Made by a program: the position numbers and the translations under genes
The notes under the pieces: model-generated
The model's input: only the letters and a program-made list of their open reading frames with translations
Told to the model about the DNA's origin: nothing
Database searches by the model: none
Shown: in pieces, positions 10,301-19,270 of the stretch
Numbering within the stretch: position 1 is the first letter of the stretch
Layout of the letters: every line of letters begins with the position of its first letter
Source of the DNA: AWTP1-9 sp035703165
GTDB taxonomy: Bacteria; Bacteroidota; Bacteroidia; Chitinophagales; Chitinophagaceae
Direction of reading: 5' to 3'
Length of the DNA: 64,000 bases
Assembly (NCBI GenBank): GCA_035703165.1
Contig: DASSYR010000082.1
Coordinates: forward strand, 1 to 64,000

Positions 10301-10521
10301 ACACGTTGCCACAAAACCTGATTAGCAAAACACCATTCAAATCGTTGAATTTAGTATTAACAGGAAGTAATCTTTGGTATTATGCGCCTAATTTTCCTAA
10401 ATATATTCATTTTGACCCCGAAGCAGCTTCAGGTACAGGTGTTGGTAACGGACGTGGACTGGAATTTCTTTCCGGGCCATCTGCAAGGCGTATCGGCGTA
10501 TCTGTTAAACTAACATTCTGA
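7363..10521 (+). CDS. SusC/RagA-family TonB-linked outer membrane protein
   Basis: A ~1052-residue TonB-dependent outer-membrane transporter of the SusC family, which forms the barrel under a SusD lipoprotein lid to import glycans or peptides. Order: signal peptide (MRKILTSLLGLVFLVAPTFAQ), carboxypeptidase-regulatory-like domain (EVTGKVTDATGSPIPNASIKVKG), TonB-dependent plug with the family signature (SIRGLNTLTGNSQPLFVVDG), and a long beta-barrel ending in an aromatic residue (VSVKLTF). The frame extends 32 codons further upstream, but the signal peptide shows the ATG at 7363 is the start. It begins a three-gene operon with a SusD and a lipoprotein. No CAZyme or peptidase neighbour indicates the substrate. 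Confidence 0.95.
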   Translation: MRKILTSLLGLVFLVAPTFAQTIEVTGKVTDATGSPIPNASIKVKGSKAGTSAGSDGTFKISVSSKAILVISAVGFEVIEVPANDNVNVSLKQQKAELAEVVVTALGVRREKKALNYAVTTVSKKDLELRSETDLARVLNGKAPGLNILNSSGLSGSGTSISIRGLNTLTGNSQPLFVVDGVPFDNSTNIQGNFTFGNNAPNRLVDIDPNNIENVSILKGLSATTLYGEAGRNGVILITTKNGSTDRQKSEVTVSQSYTITKAVLPEYNDLYGGGFDLSVGIAFFSNWGGRFTDPPAKVTHFLDKPALSLAFPEYQGVPYEYKFYNSVPRFFRTGSIKNTSVNASGSAGKLNYNVNYSYTDDQGYLLNNRTYKNTFGMGGNLKVTEKLRILAAVNYVNTDIAAPPTSDSYGNNPTNTSIFGNVLYTPTAVDLIGTPYENPLDHSSVYYRNGNDIQNPRWTLQYAGTTNKTNRIYGNSQVIFEPIKGLTVSYRIGYDNYSEGQSYYQHKGGTFFNTGILRTSTGTSTFWYNNFLTQYFTRIGSDFSVDINAGFDSRTRKYQQTGQTSTEQLVFGILNHSNFVSHDVRSEAGLDLNYQTEEFVQGVYARANIGFRDYAYLNFGGRNDWSSKLESANRSAFYPNVGFSVIPTSIIESLKSNKNINYIKLRLGYSTSANFPSAFYDTRAALSIATRVFVTNGGTSVNTNTLPSQLANPDLKPEKPSEIEAGLEGKFIDNRLDVDLTFYRRLNKDQILRRDIDPSSGYTFSEINAGTLRNKGIELALGYTVIRNKNWNWNVNSIFTLNRSLVSGIPDDIKQLVIAGNSSFGAFAKNGYPAPVIIGSAFERDPKTGLKVVDANGNYIVANDISVIGNPEPKFRLTGISTLSYKAFSWRMQWDYLAGGTIFASTADALLARGVTADTKFDRAVPVILPGVKEDGTPNDIQISATQAYFTNNIPGGGAFESGIYDQTVIRLREMSLSYTLPQNLISKTPFKSLNLVLTGSNLWYYAPNFPKYIHFDPEAASGTGVGNGRGLEFLSGPSARRIGVSVKLTF

Positions 10522-10542
10522 TAATCTTAAAATTTTAAAGAG

Positions 10543-12234
10543 ATGAAAATTAAACAACTGATAATATTATTTACAATAACCAGCGTTGTGTTTTTGGCTT
10601 GTACCAAGCGGCTGGACAGCTTGCTGGACAATCCTAATTATCCTAACTTGTCAACAGCTGATGTAGATTTATTTTTAAATGCGGAGCAATTAAATTTTAA
10701 TACTTTCTGGATATCAACTTCAGATATTGCCGGACAACTTGCCCGTATGCGGCAATGGGGCGGACCTTTTTACAGAAATGCGTACCAACCCAATTCATTC
10801 GATTTTATCTGGACAACTGCTTACAGAGATGTTATTAATACTGCTAACGCATTAATACCCTTGGCACAAACGCAAAAGAAATACAAGCAATCAGGAATTG
10901 CCAAAATTTTAAAAGCCTATACTTTAGGAACACTGGTTGATTGTTTTGGAGATGTACCCTATTCAGAAGCGAACCTGGGTGGAGAAAATTTAACACCCAA
11001 AGCAGATCCGGGTGCGTCTGTTTATGCTGCCGTTATTGCAATGTTAGACGATGCAATTGTTGATCTTACTAAAACAGGTTCGGTAGCCGGGCCTAAAAAT
11101 GATTTGTTTTACGCAGGTAGCTCTACTAAGTGGGTTACATTGGCAAAAACATTAAAATTTAAGTTTTTAATGCAAACCCGTTTGGTTGATCCCAGCGCTG
11201 CGGCAAAAATTCAGGCGTTAATTACTGAAGATGATTTAATCAATACATCTTCACAGGATTTTCAGTTTCAATATGGTTCTAATTTGTCTGCGCCTGATAG
11301 CAGGCATCCGCATTATGCCATTGATTATGTAAACACCGGTGGCGTAGGTGAGTATTTGTCAAATTATTTTATGTGGGTAGTTACCGCCCAAAAATATGGA
11401 GGAACCCCTACTCTTACCAATGCTGCGGCTGATCCGAGAGCGAGGTATTACTTCTATCGCCAGGCTACTAATTATTCCTGGGCAAATCAGCAGTCTGCCC
11501 CCTGTTTTGTTCAGGCTGGTCCCCCGGCATGGTATCCAAGCGTTCCGGATCAAACTCCTTTCTGTTTGATTGGAAGGGGATACATGGGACGTGATCACGG
11601 TGATGCCAGTGGCGCACCACCTGATGGCAATTTTAGAACAGCCTGGGGTATTTATCCTGCCGGAGGTAAATTTGATAATAACGACAATACAACTGTAAAA
11701 TTAGGCGATGGCGGAGGTGGCCGGGGTATTAATCCAATATGGCTTTCTTCTTTCACTTATTTCTTAAAAGCAGAGGCTGCAAACACTTTGGGTATAGGGG
11801 ATGCTCGTGCTTTATTAAAAACGGGTGTAGAAACATCAATTGCAAAAGTCCTGGCTTTCCCGGCAACTATAAACATTTCTACTCCTTCAGCTACAACTCC
11901 ATCAACAACACAAGTAACAAACTATGTTGACCTGGTACTGATGAATTATGATGCAGCCCCGGATGATGATAAAAGATTAAATGTTATAATGACTGAGTAT
12001 TTTATCGGATTATGGGGAAATGGTATAGAACCTTATAATAACTATCGCCGTACAGGTAAACCAGAAAATGCACAACCGGCAGCAGGTACCGCCAATCCGG
12101 GTTTTTATATGCGTTCATTCTTTTATCCGTCAGTTTTTGTTGATAGAAACATTAATGCTCCCAAGCAAAAAAGCCCGGGAGATAAAGCTGAGAAGGTTTT
12201 TTGGGATAATAATCCAGACAATTTTGTTAAATAA
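10543..12234 (+). CDS. SusD/RagB-like outer membrane lipoprotein
   Basis: A 563-residue SusD-like nutrient-binding lipoprotein, lid partner of the SusC just upstream (21-base gap). The lipobox (VVFLACTK, Cys20) marks surface or outer-membrane anchoring. The early block LDNPNYPNLSTADVDLFLNAEQ and the TPR-like helical region are typical of the SusD-like type 2 group (starch-binding-outer-membrane-lipoprotein-like) rather than classical SusD. Substrate not predictable from sequence. Confidence 0.9.
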   Translation: MKIKQLIILFTITSVVFLACTKRLDSLLDNPNYPNLSTADVDLFLNAEQLNFNTFWISTSDIAGQLARMRQWGGPFYRNAYQPNSFDFIWTTAYRDVINTANALIPLAQTQKKYKQSGIAKILKAYTLGTLVDCFGDVPYSEANLGGENLTPKADPGASVYAAVIAMLDDAIVDLTKTGSVAGPKNDLFYAGSSTKWVTLAKTLKFKFLMQTRLVDPSAAAKIQALITEDDLINTSSQDFQFQYGSNLSAPDSRHPHYAIDYVNTGGVGEYLSNYFMWVVTAQKYGGTPTLTNAAADPRARYYFYRQATNYSWANQQSAPCFVQAGPPAWYPSVPDQTPFCLIGRGYMGRDHGDASGAPPDGNFRTAWGIYPAGGKFDNNDNTTVKLGDGGGGRGINPIWLSSFTYFLKAEAANTLGIGDARALLKTGVETSIAKVLAFPATINISTPSATTPSTTQVTNYVDLVLMNYDAAPDDDKRLNVIMTEYFIGLWGNGIEPYNNYRRTGKPENAQPAAGTANPGFYMRSFFYPSVFVDRNINAPKQKSPGDKAEKVFWDNNPDNFVK

Positions 12235-12249
12235 ACAAACAAATTAATT

Positions 12250-13134
12250 ATGAAGAAGCTATTATTTTTTATATTATCAGGGATAGTTGCATTTAGCTCA
12301 TGTAAAAAGAAAGGAGATGAGGCTAACCCCTTTTCTGATGTTAAAAACCTGGGGGTCGGTTCTTATCTGATCTTAAATAAGGTTATTGGAAAAAATATTG
12401 ATTTCACAAATTTTAATGCATCGCAAGTAGGTATTGAGGTTGACAGATATCCTGGAGGAGAGGAAGTGGACAGGATTGAAATTTACGTGGTTAAGGGTGC
12501 CAGTGTAGATGCCAGTAAATGGAAAAAAGTAAAAACAGTTACTTTTACAGGCCCCAATACAAAACTTACGGTAACAGGAGCTGAGATGGCTACCGCATTT
12601 GGTTTAACACCGGCCGATTTTCCCCCAGGGTCATCTTATACTTTTTATAACAGGCTTTTTACAAAAAGTGGTAAGGCCTATGATGTCACCAATACCGGTA
12701 ATAACGGTGGGTCAGGGCTTATAACGGGATCGTATTATAGTTCTGCTTTCACTTTCTCGGCATTTGTAATTTGTGCCTGGACTCAGGCTTCCACAGATGG
12801 CACTGTTTGGACAATTGACGAAGATGGATGGGAAGATTTTGCACCCGGCAGTCAATTTACTATGCAAAATGGTCCCGGGGCAAATCAGGTAACTATGGTG
12901 GGTGTTTATCCAACATCCTATATGCACAAAGATGTGGTGTTGGATATTAATCCTGCTACAGGCGAGGTTACTATTGCTAAACAGGCATATGGCGGATATT
13001 CTAACGGTGGTACTATTTATTCTGCCGAGGGTTCTGGGTATATTTTTTCTTGTTCTGATAAACTTGACTTGAGTGTTACTCACACGAGTCCAGGTTCAAA
13101 TTTTGGTGCTTTTAAGTTTGTGGCACATCGCTAA
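12250..13134 (+). CDS. Hypothetical lipoprotein, third gene of the SusCD operon
   Basis: A 294-residue protein with a lipoprotein signal (ILSGIVAFSSCKKK, Cys18). The body is rich in aromatic, Gly, Thr and Asp residues and looks like beta-sandwich modules. I do not recognise a named family. By position, 15 bases after SusD and before a terminator, it is likely a surface accessory binding protein analogous in role to SusE/SusF, but that is inference from context. Confidence 0.7.
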   Translation: MKKLLFFILSGIVAFSSCKKKGDEANPFSDVKNLGVGSYLILNKVIGKNIDFTNFNASQVGIEVDRYPGGEEVDRIEIYVVKGASVDASKWKKVKTVTFTGPNTKLTVTGAEMATAFGLTPADFPPGSSYTFYNRLFTKSGKAYDVTNTGNNGGSGLITGSYYSSAFTFSAFVICAWTQASTDGTVWTIDEDGWEDFAPGSQFTMQNGPGANQVTMVGVYPTSYMHKDVVLDINPATGEVTIAKQAYGGYSNGGTIYSAEGSGYIFSCSDKLDLSVTHTSPGSNFGAFKFVAHR

Positions 13135-13161
13135 AAATTATATTTAAGCATTAAGATAAAT

Positions 13162-13194
13162 GGGCTATCCTTTTAGGGTAGCCTATTTTTTTGT
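13162..13194 (+). terminator. Terminator of the first SusCD operon
   Basis: GGCTATCC (13163-13170) pairs with GGGTAGCC (13176-13183), one G-U pair, loop ttttа-like of five bases, followed by a run of T. It is a classical intrinsic terminator 29 bases after the lipoprotein stop. The remaining 13195-13622 is a very AT-rich leader for the next SusC; I see no gene there. Confidence 0.85.
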
Positions 13195-13622
13195 TCTGAG
13201 AATCAAATCTGATTATCATTATTGCCTATTCTTCCAAAAATATTTTTGAGTTCAGGTAAATAAATGCTTCTATTCCCCCCTATTTTCTTTTACCATCGTT
13301 GGGTTTTTGCACGGGTGTTACTTTTTTTACTTTCCGATCTGCTTCATCTAAATTTTGTTCTTGCTCCCTCAAATGAAAAATGATTACAACCGGATTTATT
13401 TTCTTCCCCGTCCAGGCACTTAGTTACATAAGATTATGAGAATTAATATATTATATTTTATTTAATTCATTTTAATTTATAAATAACTTATTTATATATA
13501 TATTATAATTATAATAAAGCAGCTAATTCCATTTTATTAATGTCAGTTAAGTAATTCCGTAATGCTTTTATCAGTAAAGCATTTTTCGTAGTAATAACAT
13601 TTTTTAAACCAAAATTCAATTT

Positions 13623-16592
13623 ATGAGCAGATTTCTATCCAGTATGCTGGCATTTCTTGTATTTGTCACAGGCGCTTTTGGCCAGACAACCGAGGTAACA
13701 GGAAAAGTTACTGACCAGTCTGGCTTACCATTAGCAGGAGTTACAGTTTCTGTTAAAGGCTCTACTCTTAGTACGTTTACAAATGCGGATGGCTCTTTCC
13801 GACTGACTGTACAGGATAAGTTTAAATTCTTGGTTTTTTCTTTCGTAGGATTCCAGGAACTTGAGCAACCTATATCAGCAACTATGTCGGTTTCTCTTAC
13901 CAGATCCGATAACATATTAAGCGAAGTAGTAGTAGTAGGATATGGTACAAAACTTAAAAAAGACGTTACCACTTCGGTAAGCAAAATCGGTTCAAAAGAA
14001 TTTCAAAATCTCCCCCTTCCTTCGTTTGAAACAGCATTGCAGGGCAGGGCTTCCGGTGTTTTCATTAACCAGGGAAGTGGAAAACTAGGTCAGGCACTTA
14101 ATATAAGAGTGAGGGGTTTATCATCTATTTCGGCCAACCAACAACCTTTTATAGTTATTGACGGAGTGCCGGTTACATCAAAAGCTTTAGGTAGTGCTAC
14201 CGAGCCCGATAATCCCTTAGCTACTATTAACCCCGATGATATAGAATCTATTGAAATTCTTAAAGATGCTGCTTCAGCTGCTATTTATGGTTCCAGGGCA
14301 TCAAATGGTGTTATACTGATAACAACAAAATCCGGAAAGGTTGGGAAAACAAAAGTTAGTTTGGGTTATTTTACCGGATTTAGCAGACCGACAAAAAAAC
14401 AAAAATTTTTAAATGCTGCTCAGTATAGAGAATTATTTACGGTGGCGGCAGAAAAATCTGATTTCGGAGTATTAGATCCGGCAGATGAATTTATGGCCGA
14501 AACGGGTACTGATGACTGGAACGGTAATAACGATGTAAACTGGGCGGAAGAGGCATTTCAACATGGCTCTGTTTCTCAATATAGCGTATCCGTTACCGGT
14601 GGCGATCCTAAGACAAGATTTTTAGTGAGCGGGTCTTTTAATGATCAAAAAGGGATTTTACTGGGTAACAGGCTCGATAGGGCTAATGGAAGAGTTAACC
14701 TGGACCACAGTGTTAATTCAAGAATCAAGGTTGGGTTAAATCTATCTCTGGTAAAAAGTCGTAATTATCGTGTGCCGGGTGATAATGCGTTTTCCAACCC
14801 ACTTCAGTTAAATGCACTGCCTCCGCTACATCCTAAATATGATCCCACTACCGGTAAACTTAATACTGCTACCTTATATTACAATAACCTGATAGACCAG
14901 GTAGCATCAACTAATTTGTCAACAACATTTCGATCAATAAACAGTGCCTTTGCTGAAATTTCTATTTTACCTGAGCTGCTTTTCAGAAGCCAGATAGGCG
15001 TTGATTTCAATAATCTGCAGGAAGAAACATATAATGGCCGCGAAACTTTAGATGGAGCTCCTACAGGGGTTGGTTTTAATAACCAGGTTACTTCTTCAGT
15101 TGTTACGGCAACGAATACCTTAAATTACAAAAAGAAATTTAAGGAAGATCATGATTTTGATGCCTTGGCTGGTATTGAGTACCAGGTAGGAAAAATAACA
15201 GGAGCTTCCGTTACAGGGCAGGCTTTTCCGAACGACAGGTTTACTAAAATTGCCAGCGCAGCTATTATTTCAGCAGGATCCTCTTCAGAAACTGAATATA
15301 CTTTTGCTTCCTACTTTTTGAAAGCGAATTATAAGTTTAAAGATAAGTACTTGTTTGGTGGTAGTTTTCGGGTTGATGGTTCCTCAAGGTTTGCGAAGGA
15401 CAACCGATACGGAGTTTTCCCAGCCGTATCAGCAGGATGGATTTTGAGTGAAGAGAATTTTCTCAAGAGCAGTAGGGTGATAAGTTTTCTTAAACTGCGT
15501 AGTAGTTATGGTAGAACAGGGAATGCGGAAATAGGAGACTTTAGCTCATTATCTTTATACAGCGCTTCTGCTTATGCTGATATTGCAGGAATTGTTGCTA
15601 CTCAGCTAGGCGTGCCCAATTTAAGTTGGGAAAGAACTGATCAATATGATATAGGAATTGATTTTGGCCTGTTTTCTAACAGACTTACCGGAGAAGTAGA
15701 TTATTTTAATAAAACAACAAAAGACTTGTTGCTGAATGTACCTTTGCCTAACGTTAATGGCTTTACAAGTATTACAAAAAATATTGGCAGCCTGGAAAAT
15801 AAAGGATGGGAGTTTGTAGTAAATGGCAATATACTAACGGGAAAATTCACTTGGAGAGCCTCTGTCAATATTTCAACATATAGAAATAAAGTTACTAAGC
15901 TTGTGGTACCCGTGCCACCAGGAACAAGAACTTTAGGTAGGTTAAAAGAAGGGGAACCATTTGGCCAGTTTTTTGGTAAATGGTATGCCGGTGTAGATCC
16001 TGCAAACGGAGATGCCCTCTATTATTTGGCTGATGGCAAAACTACCAACAGTTATTCCGCAGGTGTTGACACAATTATAGGAGACCCTAATCCAGATTAT
16101 TACGGAGGTATTAATAATAAAATCTCATACAAAGGATTTGATCTGGATATTCAATGCCAATTCGTGAAAGGCGGCGATGCTTATAATATGGCTGGGTTTT
16201 TTCAATCGGTAAATGGCGATTATTTCGATAATCAAACAGTAGATCAGCTTAATTATTGGAAAAATCCGGGCGATGTAACGAATATACCCCAACCAAGATT
16301 ATATTCCGGAAATGGTGCAGGAAAGTCATCACGCTGGGTTCAGGATGCATCTTATTTCCGAATTAAAAGCATTAATCTTGGCTATAATTTTCCCAGGAAA
16401 ATAGCTACTAAACTAAAGCTCGATAACATAAGAATATATGCTGCTGCAAGTAATGTAGCAACTATTACAAAATATAAAGGATACGATCCGGAGGTAAATT
16501 CTGGCTTTACCGGCGCTTTAAATTTGGGACATGACTTTTATACACCGCCCCAGGCCAGAACAATAACTTTTGGTATAAACGTTGGATTTTAA
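13623..16592 (+). CDS. SusC/RagA-family TonB-linked outer membrane protein
   Basis: A 989-residue SusC-family transporter, distinct from the one at 7363. It has a signal peptide (MSRFLSSMLAFLVFVTGAFGQ), a carboxypeptidase-regulatory-like domain (TGKVTDQSGLPLAGVTVSVKG), a TonB-box-like segment (SEVVVVGYGTKLKKDVTTSV), a plug signature (IRVRGLSSISANQQPFIVIDG) and the NPDDIESIEILKDAASAAIYGS block just before the barrel. It ends in GINVGF. It starts at the ATG at 13623 and pairs with the SusD 23 bases downstream. Substrate unknown. Confidence 0.95.
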   Translation: MSRFLSSMLAFLVFVTGAFGQTTEVTGKVTDQSGLPLAGVTVSVKGSTLSTFTNADGSFRLTVQDKFKFLVFSFVGFQELEQPISATMSVSLTRSDNILSEVVVVGYGTKLKKDVTTSVSKIGSKEFQNLPLPSFETALQGRASGVFINQGSGKLGQALNIRVRGLSSISANQQPFIVIDGVPVTSKALGSATEPDNPLATINPDDIESIEILKDAASAAIYGSRASNGVILITTKSGKVGKTKVSLGYFTGFSRPTKKQKFLNAAQYRELFTVAAEKSDFGVLDPADEFMAETGTDDWNGNNDVNWAEEAFQHGSVSQYSVSVTGGDPKTRFLVSGSFNDQKGILLGNRLDRANGRVNLDHSVNSRIKVGLNLSLVKSRNYRVPGDNAFSNPLQLNALPPLHPKYDPTTGKLNTATLYYNNLIDQVASTNLSTTFRSINSAFAEISILPELLFRSQIGVDFNNLQEETYNGRETLDGAPTGVGFNNQVTSSVVTATNTLNYKKKFKEDHDFDALAGIEYQVGKITGASVTGQAFPNDRFTKIASAAIISAGSSSETEYTFASYFLKANYKFKDKYLFGGSFRVDGSSRFAKDNRYGVFPAVSAGWILSEENFLKSSRVISFLKLRSSYGRTGNAEIGDFSSLSLYSASAYADIAGIVATQLGVPNLSWERTDQYDIGIDFGLFSNRLTGEVDYFNKTTKDLLLNVPLPNVNGFTSITKNIGSLENKGWEFVVNGNILTGKFTWRASVNISTYRNKVTKLVVPVPPGTRTLGRLKEGEPFGQFFGKWYAGVDPANGDALYYLADGKTTNSYSAGVDTIIGDPNPDYYGGINNKISYKGFDLDIQCQFVKGGDAYNMAGFFQSVNGDYFDNQTVDQLNYWKNPGDVTNIPQPRLYSGNGAGKSSRWVQDASYFRIKSINLGYNFPRKIATKLKLDNIRIYAAASNVATITKYKGYDPEVNSGFTGALNLGHDFYTPPQARTITFGINVGF

Positions 16593-16615
16593 TCTCATTA
16601 ATAAAAAAAACAGTT

Positions 16616-17989
16616 ATGAAACATTCATATATTTTGATAATTTTTCTTGTTACTGCTTTTGCTATTTCCTGTGGTAAAAAGTTGGATTTGCAACCAAAGC
16701 AGACAATAGATGCAGCTACCATTTTTTCTACGGAGGCAGATGTGGAAGCTGCTATTGTTGGTGGCTATTCATTAATGGGTAGCGGAGCCATATATGGAAC
16801 CAGTTATTTACTGAATTCAGATTTGCTCGGATCAGAAGATTATTGTTCCTGGAGAGGGACATTTTCTTCTCAAAGGCAAATAGCTTCAAAAACCATGAAC
16901 CGGAATAATGGAGAGGCAGCTTTAATGTGGAGCACAGCATATCGTGCCATTAACGCTGCTAATACAGTCTTATCCGTTCTTAATATTGTTACCGATGTTG
17001 ATAAGAAAAATCAGTTAGAAGGCGAGGCCCTTTTTATAAGAGGTATTCTTCATTTTGATTTGGTTCGTTTTTTTGCAAAGCCCTGGGGAAGTACAGTCAA
17101 TAATGATCATCCGGGTGTTGTGATAAAAACCACACCCACAAAAACGGAAGAAGAGGCCTTTTTAAGAATACCCAGAAATACCGTTGCCCAGGTATATACT
17201 CAGGTTATTAATGACTTAATAGCTGCCGCTAATAAATTACCGGAAGATAATGGAACAAGAGCAGATAAGTACACAGCTTTAGCCATGTTGTCAAGAGTAT
17301 ATCTTCAAAAGGGGGATTATGCTAATGCGAGAGATGCTGCTGATGCAGTAATTAATAGTGACTTGTATAAAATGAATGCATCAGTTTCAACGGTGTTTGA
17401 TAATAAAAACACTGCGGAATCAATTTGGGAAATACAACAAAACGAACAAAATAATGCCGGTACCGCTAATAATGGTATGGCAACTTTTTATGCAAGCTTA
17501 CCCGGTATTGGCAGAGCTGATGTAAGAATGGATCTTGGTTTTGTTGACTCTTATGATAATAATGATTTGCGAAAAATACTTTGGTATTATGTAGGAACAG
17601 GGGCAAGACCTGGAAATACTTACTGCGGAAAATGGAAATCATTCAGTCAAAACATCCCTATTATTCGTATTGCCGAAATGTATCTTAACAGAGCTGAATG
17701 TAATATTCGTTTGGGTACTTCCGTTGGGGCCACACCGGAAGAAGATTTAGAAAAAATCAGGAATCCTTTACGCACTAATTTGCCTGTTATTGTTGCCCCT
17801 ACATTGAATGATGTACTTGTTGAAAGATTTTTTGAATTGGCGTTTGAAGGGGCAAGAATACATGATATCAGGCGCTTAAAAGGATCTACAGGTAGTTTTG
17901 CATGGGATTCTGATCGGTTAGTTTTTCCTATACCTCAAATAGAAGTTGATGCAACAGGAGGAGTAATAGCCCAAAATCCGGGATACTAA
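16616..17989 (+). CDS. RagB/SusD family nutrient uptake lipoprotein
   Basis: A 457-residue SusD-family lipoprotein (lipobox FAISCGKK, Cys19). It shows the usual N-terminal block (LDLQPKQTIDAATIFSTEADVEAAIVGGY in family position), a TPR-helical core, and the C-terminal ERFFELAFEGARIHDIRR signature of RagB/SusD. It is the partner of the upstream SusC. Unlike the first operon there is no third gene; a terminator follows immediately. Confidence 0.94.
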   Translation: MKHSYILIIFLVTAFAISCGKKLDLQPKQTIDAATIFSTEADVEAAIVGGYSLMGSGAIYGTSYLLNSDLLGSEDYCSWRGTFSSQRQIASKTMNRNNGEAALMWSTAYRAINAANTVLSVLNIVTDVDKKNQLEGEALFIRGILHFDLVRFFAKPWGSTVNNDHPGVVIKTTPTKTEEEAFLRIPRNTVAQVYTQVINDLIAAANKLPEDNGTRADKYTALAMLSRVYLQKGDYANARDAADAVINSDLYKMNASVSTVFDNKNTAESIWEIQQNEQNNAGTANNGMATFYASLPGIGRADVRMDLGFVDSYDNNDLRKILWYYVGTGARPGNTYCGKWKSFSQNIPIIRIAEMYLNRAECNIRLGTSVGATPEEDLEKIRNPLRTNLPVIVAPTLNDVLVERFFELAFEGARIHDIRRLKGSTGSFAWDSDRLVFPIPQIEVDATGGVIAQNPGY

Positions 17990-18015
17990 ATAATATTGTA
18001 AGATTAAAAATGTAA

Positions 18016-18052
18016 ATAGGGCTGCCTTTTGAAAGACAGCTCTATTTTTTTA
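18016..18052 (+). terminator. Terminator of the second SusCD operon
   Basis: Arms from 18016 (ATAGGGCTGCCTTT) and ending at 18045 (AAAGACAGCTCTAT) pair with one mismatch and one G-U, followed directly by T7. A strong intrinsic terminator. Confidence 0.85.
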
Positions 18053-18177
18053 TCAAAGTTGTAAGCAGTTCATAAAGGAGGTAAAAGCGCTTTTTAGGGC
18101 TTTAAATTTTATTGTCAAAAATTTTATTGATAATCAGTTTATTATAGAGAGTGTTTGAAAAAAAATCCCTTTTTTCT

Positions 18178-18208
18178 TTGGTAAATCATTTTATCTGCCT
18201 CACCTTTG
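18178..18208 (+). promoter_or_regulatory. Promoter for rplM-rpsI
   Basis: TTG (18178-18180) and CACCTTTG (18201-18208, one base off TAnnTTTG) are 20 bases apart. The predicted transcription start lies near 18213, immediately before the first leader hairpin. Confidence 0.5.
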
Positions 18209-18212
18209 CGCT

Positions 18213-18277
18213 CCCAAAGAATTTCTTTGGTATTAAAAACATTCTGCCGGGATGGCGGTAGAAAAAATAAAATAAAA
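18213..18277 (+). promoter_or_regulatory. Candidate ribosomal-protein leader ahead of rplM
   Basis: The ~65-base 5' UTR holds two hairpins. The first is CCAAAGA (18214-18220) with TCTTTGG (18224-18230). The second is CTGCCG (18244-18249) with CGGTAG (18256-18261) around a GGATGG loop. It is followed by an A-rich stretch and the L13 ATG. L13 leaders have been proposed in Bacteroidia; I cannot confirm that this matches the described consensus, so the autoregulatory role is inference. Confidence 0.5.
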
Positions 18278-18721
18278 ATGAGCAAACTACATTTCACTAC
18301 AAAACATGCGAACGAGGCTACCGTACAACGTAACTGGTATGTTGTGGACGGTACTAATCAAACCGTAGGGCGTATGTGTGCAAAAATTGCGGCAGTTCTT
18401 CGCGGAAAGAATAAGGCCTATTATACTCCCCACGTTGACTGTGGAGATTTTGTAATTATTATTAATGCTGATAAAGTAAAATTTACCGGCAACAAATTAC
18501 AGGATAAGACGTATCAAAATTTTTCCGGCTACCCCGGAGGATTAAGGGAAGAAACTGCAGGAAGTTTATTAGCCCGCCGGCCGGATGCCTTATTAGAAAG
18601 AGCAATAAAAGGCATGCTGCCTAAAAATCGGTTAGGGCGCAAAATGGTTAAAAAATTATTTGTGTATGCCGGCGATAAACATCCGCACACTGCACAGCAA
18701 CCCAAGGAGTTAAAATTCTAA
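18278..18721 (+). CDS. rplM: 50S ribosomal protein L13
   Basis: A 147-residue L13, an early-assembly protein of the large subunit. The signature blocks NWYVVDGTNQTVGRMCAKIA, KAYYTPHVDCGDFVIIINADKV and GMLPKNRLGRKM are visible. The frame is open 24 codons further upstream, but family alignment and the leader structure place the start at the ATG at 18278. It is followed 48 bases later by rpsI, the standard L13-S9 pair. Confidence 0.98.
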   Translation: MSKLHFTTKHANEATVQRNWYVVDGTNQTVGRMCAKIAAVLRGKNKAYYTPHVDCGDFVIIINADKVKFTGNKLQDKTYQNFSGYPGGLREETAGSLLARRPDALLERAIKGMLPKNRLGRKMVKKLFVYAGDKHPHTAQQPKELKF

Positions 18722-18769
18722 TTAAACAAAAGCAAACAGCTTAAGTTAAAAAAGCTAAACGCACAATAA

Positions 18770-19159
18770 ATGGAAAAGCAAAAAAATACAGTTGGTCGTC
18801 GTAAGGAAGCGGTAACCCGTGTTTTTCTTACAAAAGGTAATGGAAACATTATTGTTAACGACAAAGATTATAAAACTTATTTCCCACTGGTATATTTACA
18901 AAACCAGGTAGAACGTCCTTTAAAAGCAATTGAAGCGCTGGATAAATTTGATGTAAAAATCAATGCTACCGGCGGTGGTGTGAAGGGACAAGCAGAAGCG
19001 GCTATGTTGGGAATTGCCCGTGCACTTGTGGAAGTAAATGTGGAGTTTCGTCCGGCTTTAAAAGCTTCAGGGTTATTAAAACGTGATCCACGTTCTGTAG
19101 AGCGCAAAAAATTTGGTCACAAAAAAGCTCGTCGCAGCTACCAGTTCAGTAAACGTTAA
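18770..19159 (+). CDS. rpsI: 30S ribosomal protein S9
   Basis: A 129-residue S9 whose C-terminal tail reaches the P-site tRNA. The start is NTVGRRKEAVTRVFL, followed by GGGVKGQAEAAMLGIARAL, and it ends in the expected RDPRSVERKKFGHKKARR...FSKR tail. Normal length. Second gene of the rplM operon. Confidence 0.98.
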   Translation: MEKQKNTVGRRKEAVTRVFLTKGNGNIIVNDKDYKTYFPLVYLQNQVERPLKAIEALDKFDVKINATGGGVKGQAEAAMLGIARALVEVNVEFRPALKASGLLKRDPRSVERKKFGHKKARRSYQFSKR

Positions 19160-19230
19160 TGTAAAGTTGTTAGCAAGTAAGCATTGGCTTATGGAGCTAG
19201 CTATAATTTTTAATCATAATTACTTAATAA

Positions 19231-19255
19231 AACTAAAGGCCAGGGGCTTATAGTT
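19231..19255 (+). promoter_or_regulatory. Small hairpin in the rpsB 5' region
   Basis: AACTA (19231-19235) pairs with TAGTT (19251-19255) and the inner part (AAG, CC with GG, CTT) extends it, 15 bases before the rpsB ATG. It might be a translational control element, but there is no comparative support. Confidence 0.25.
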
Positions 19256-19270
19256 AAAAGCAAAATAAAA

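Noticed and set aside
13441..13530. Extremely AT-rich tract before the second SusC
   Set aside because: Looks like an ordinary AT-rich leader; no repeats, iterons or gene-like content to support an origin or a regulatory element.
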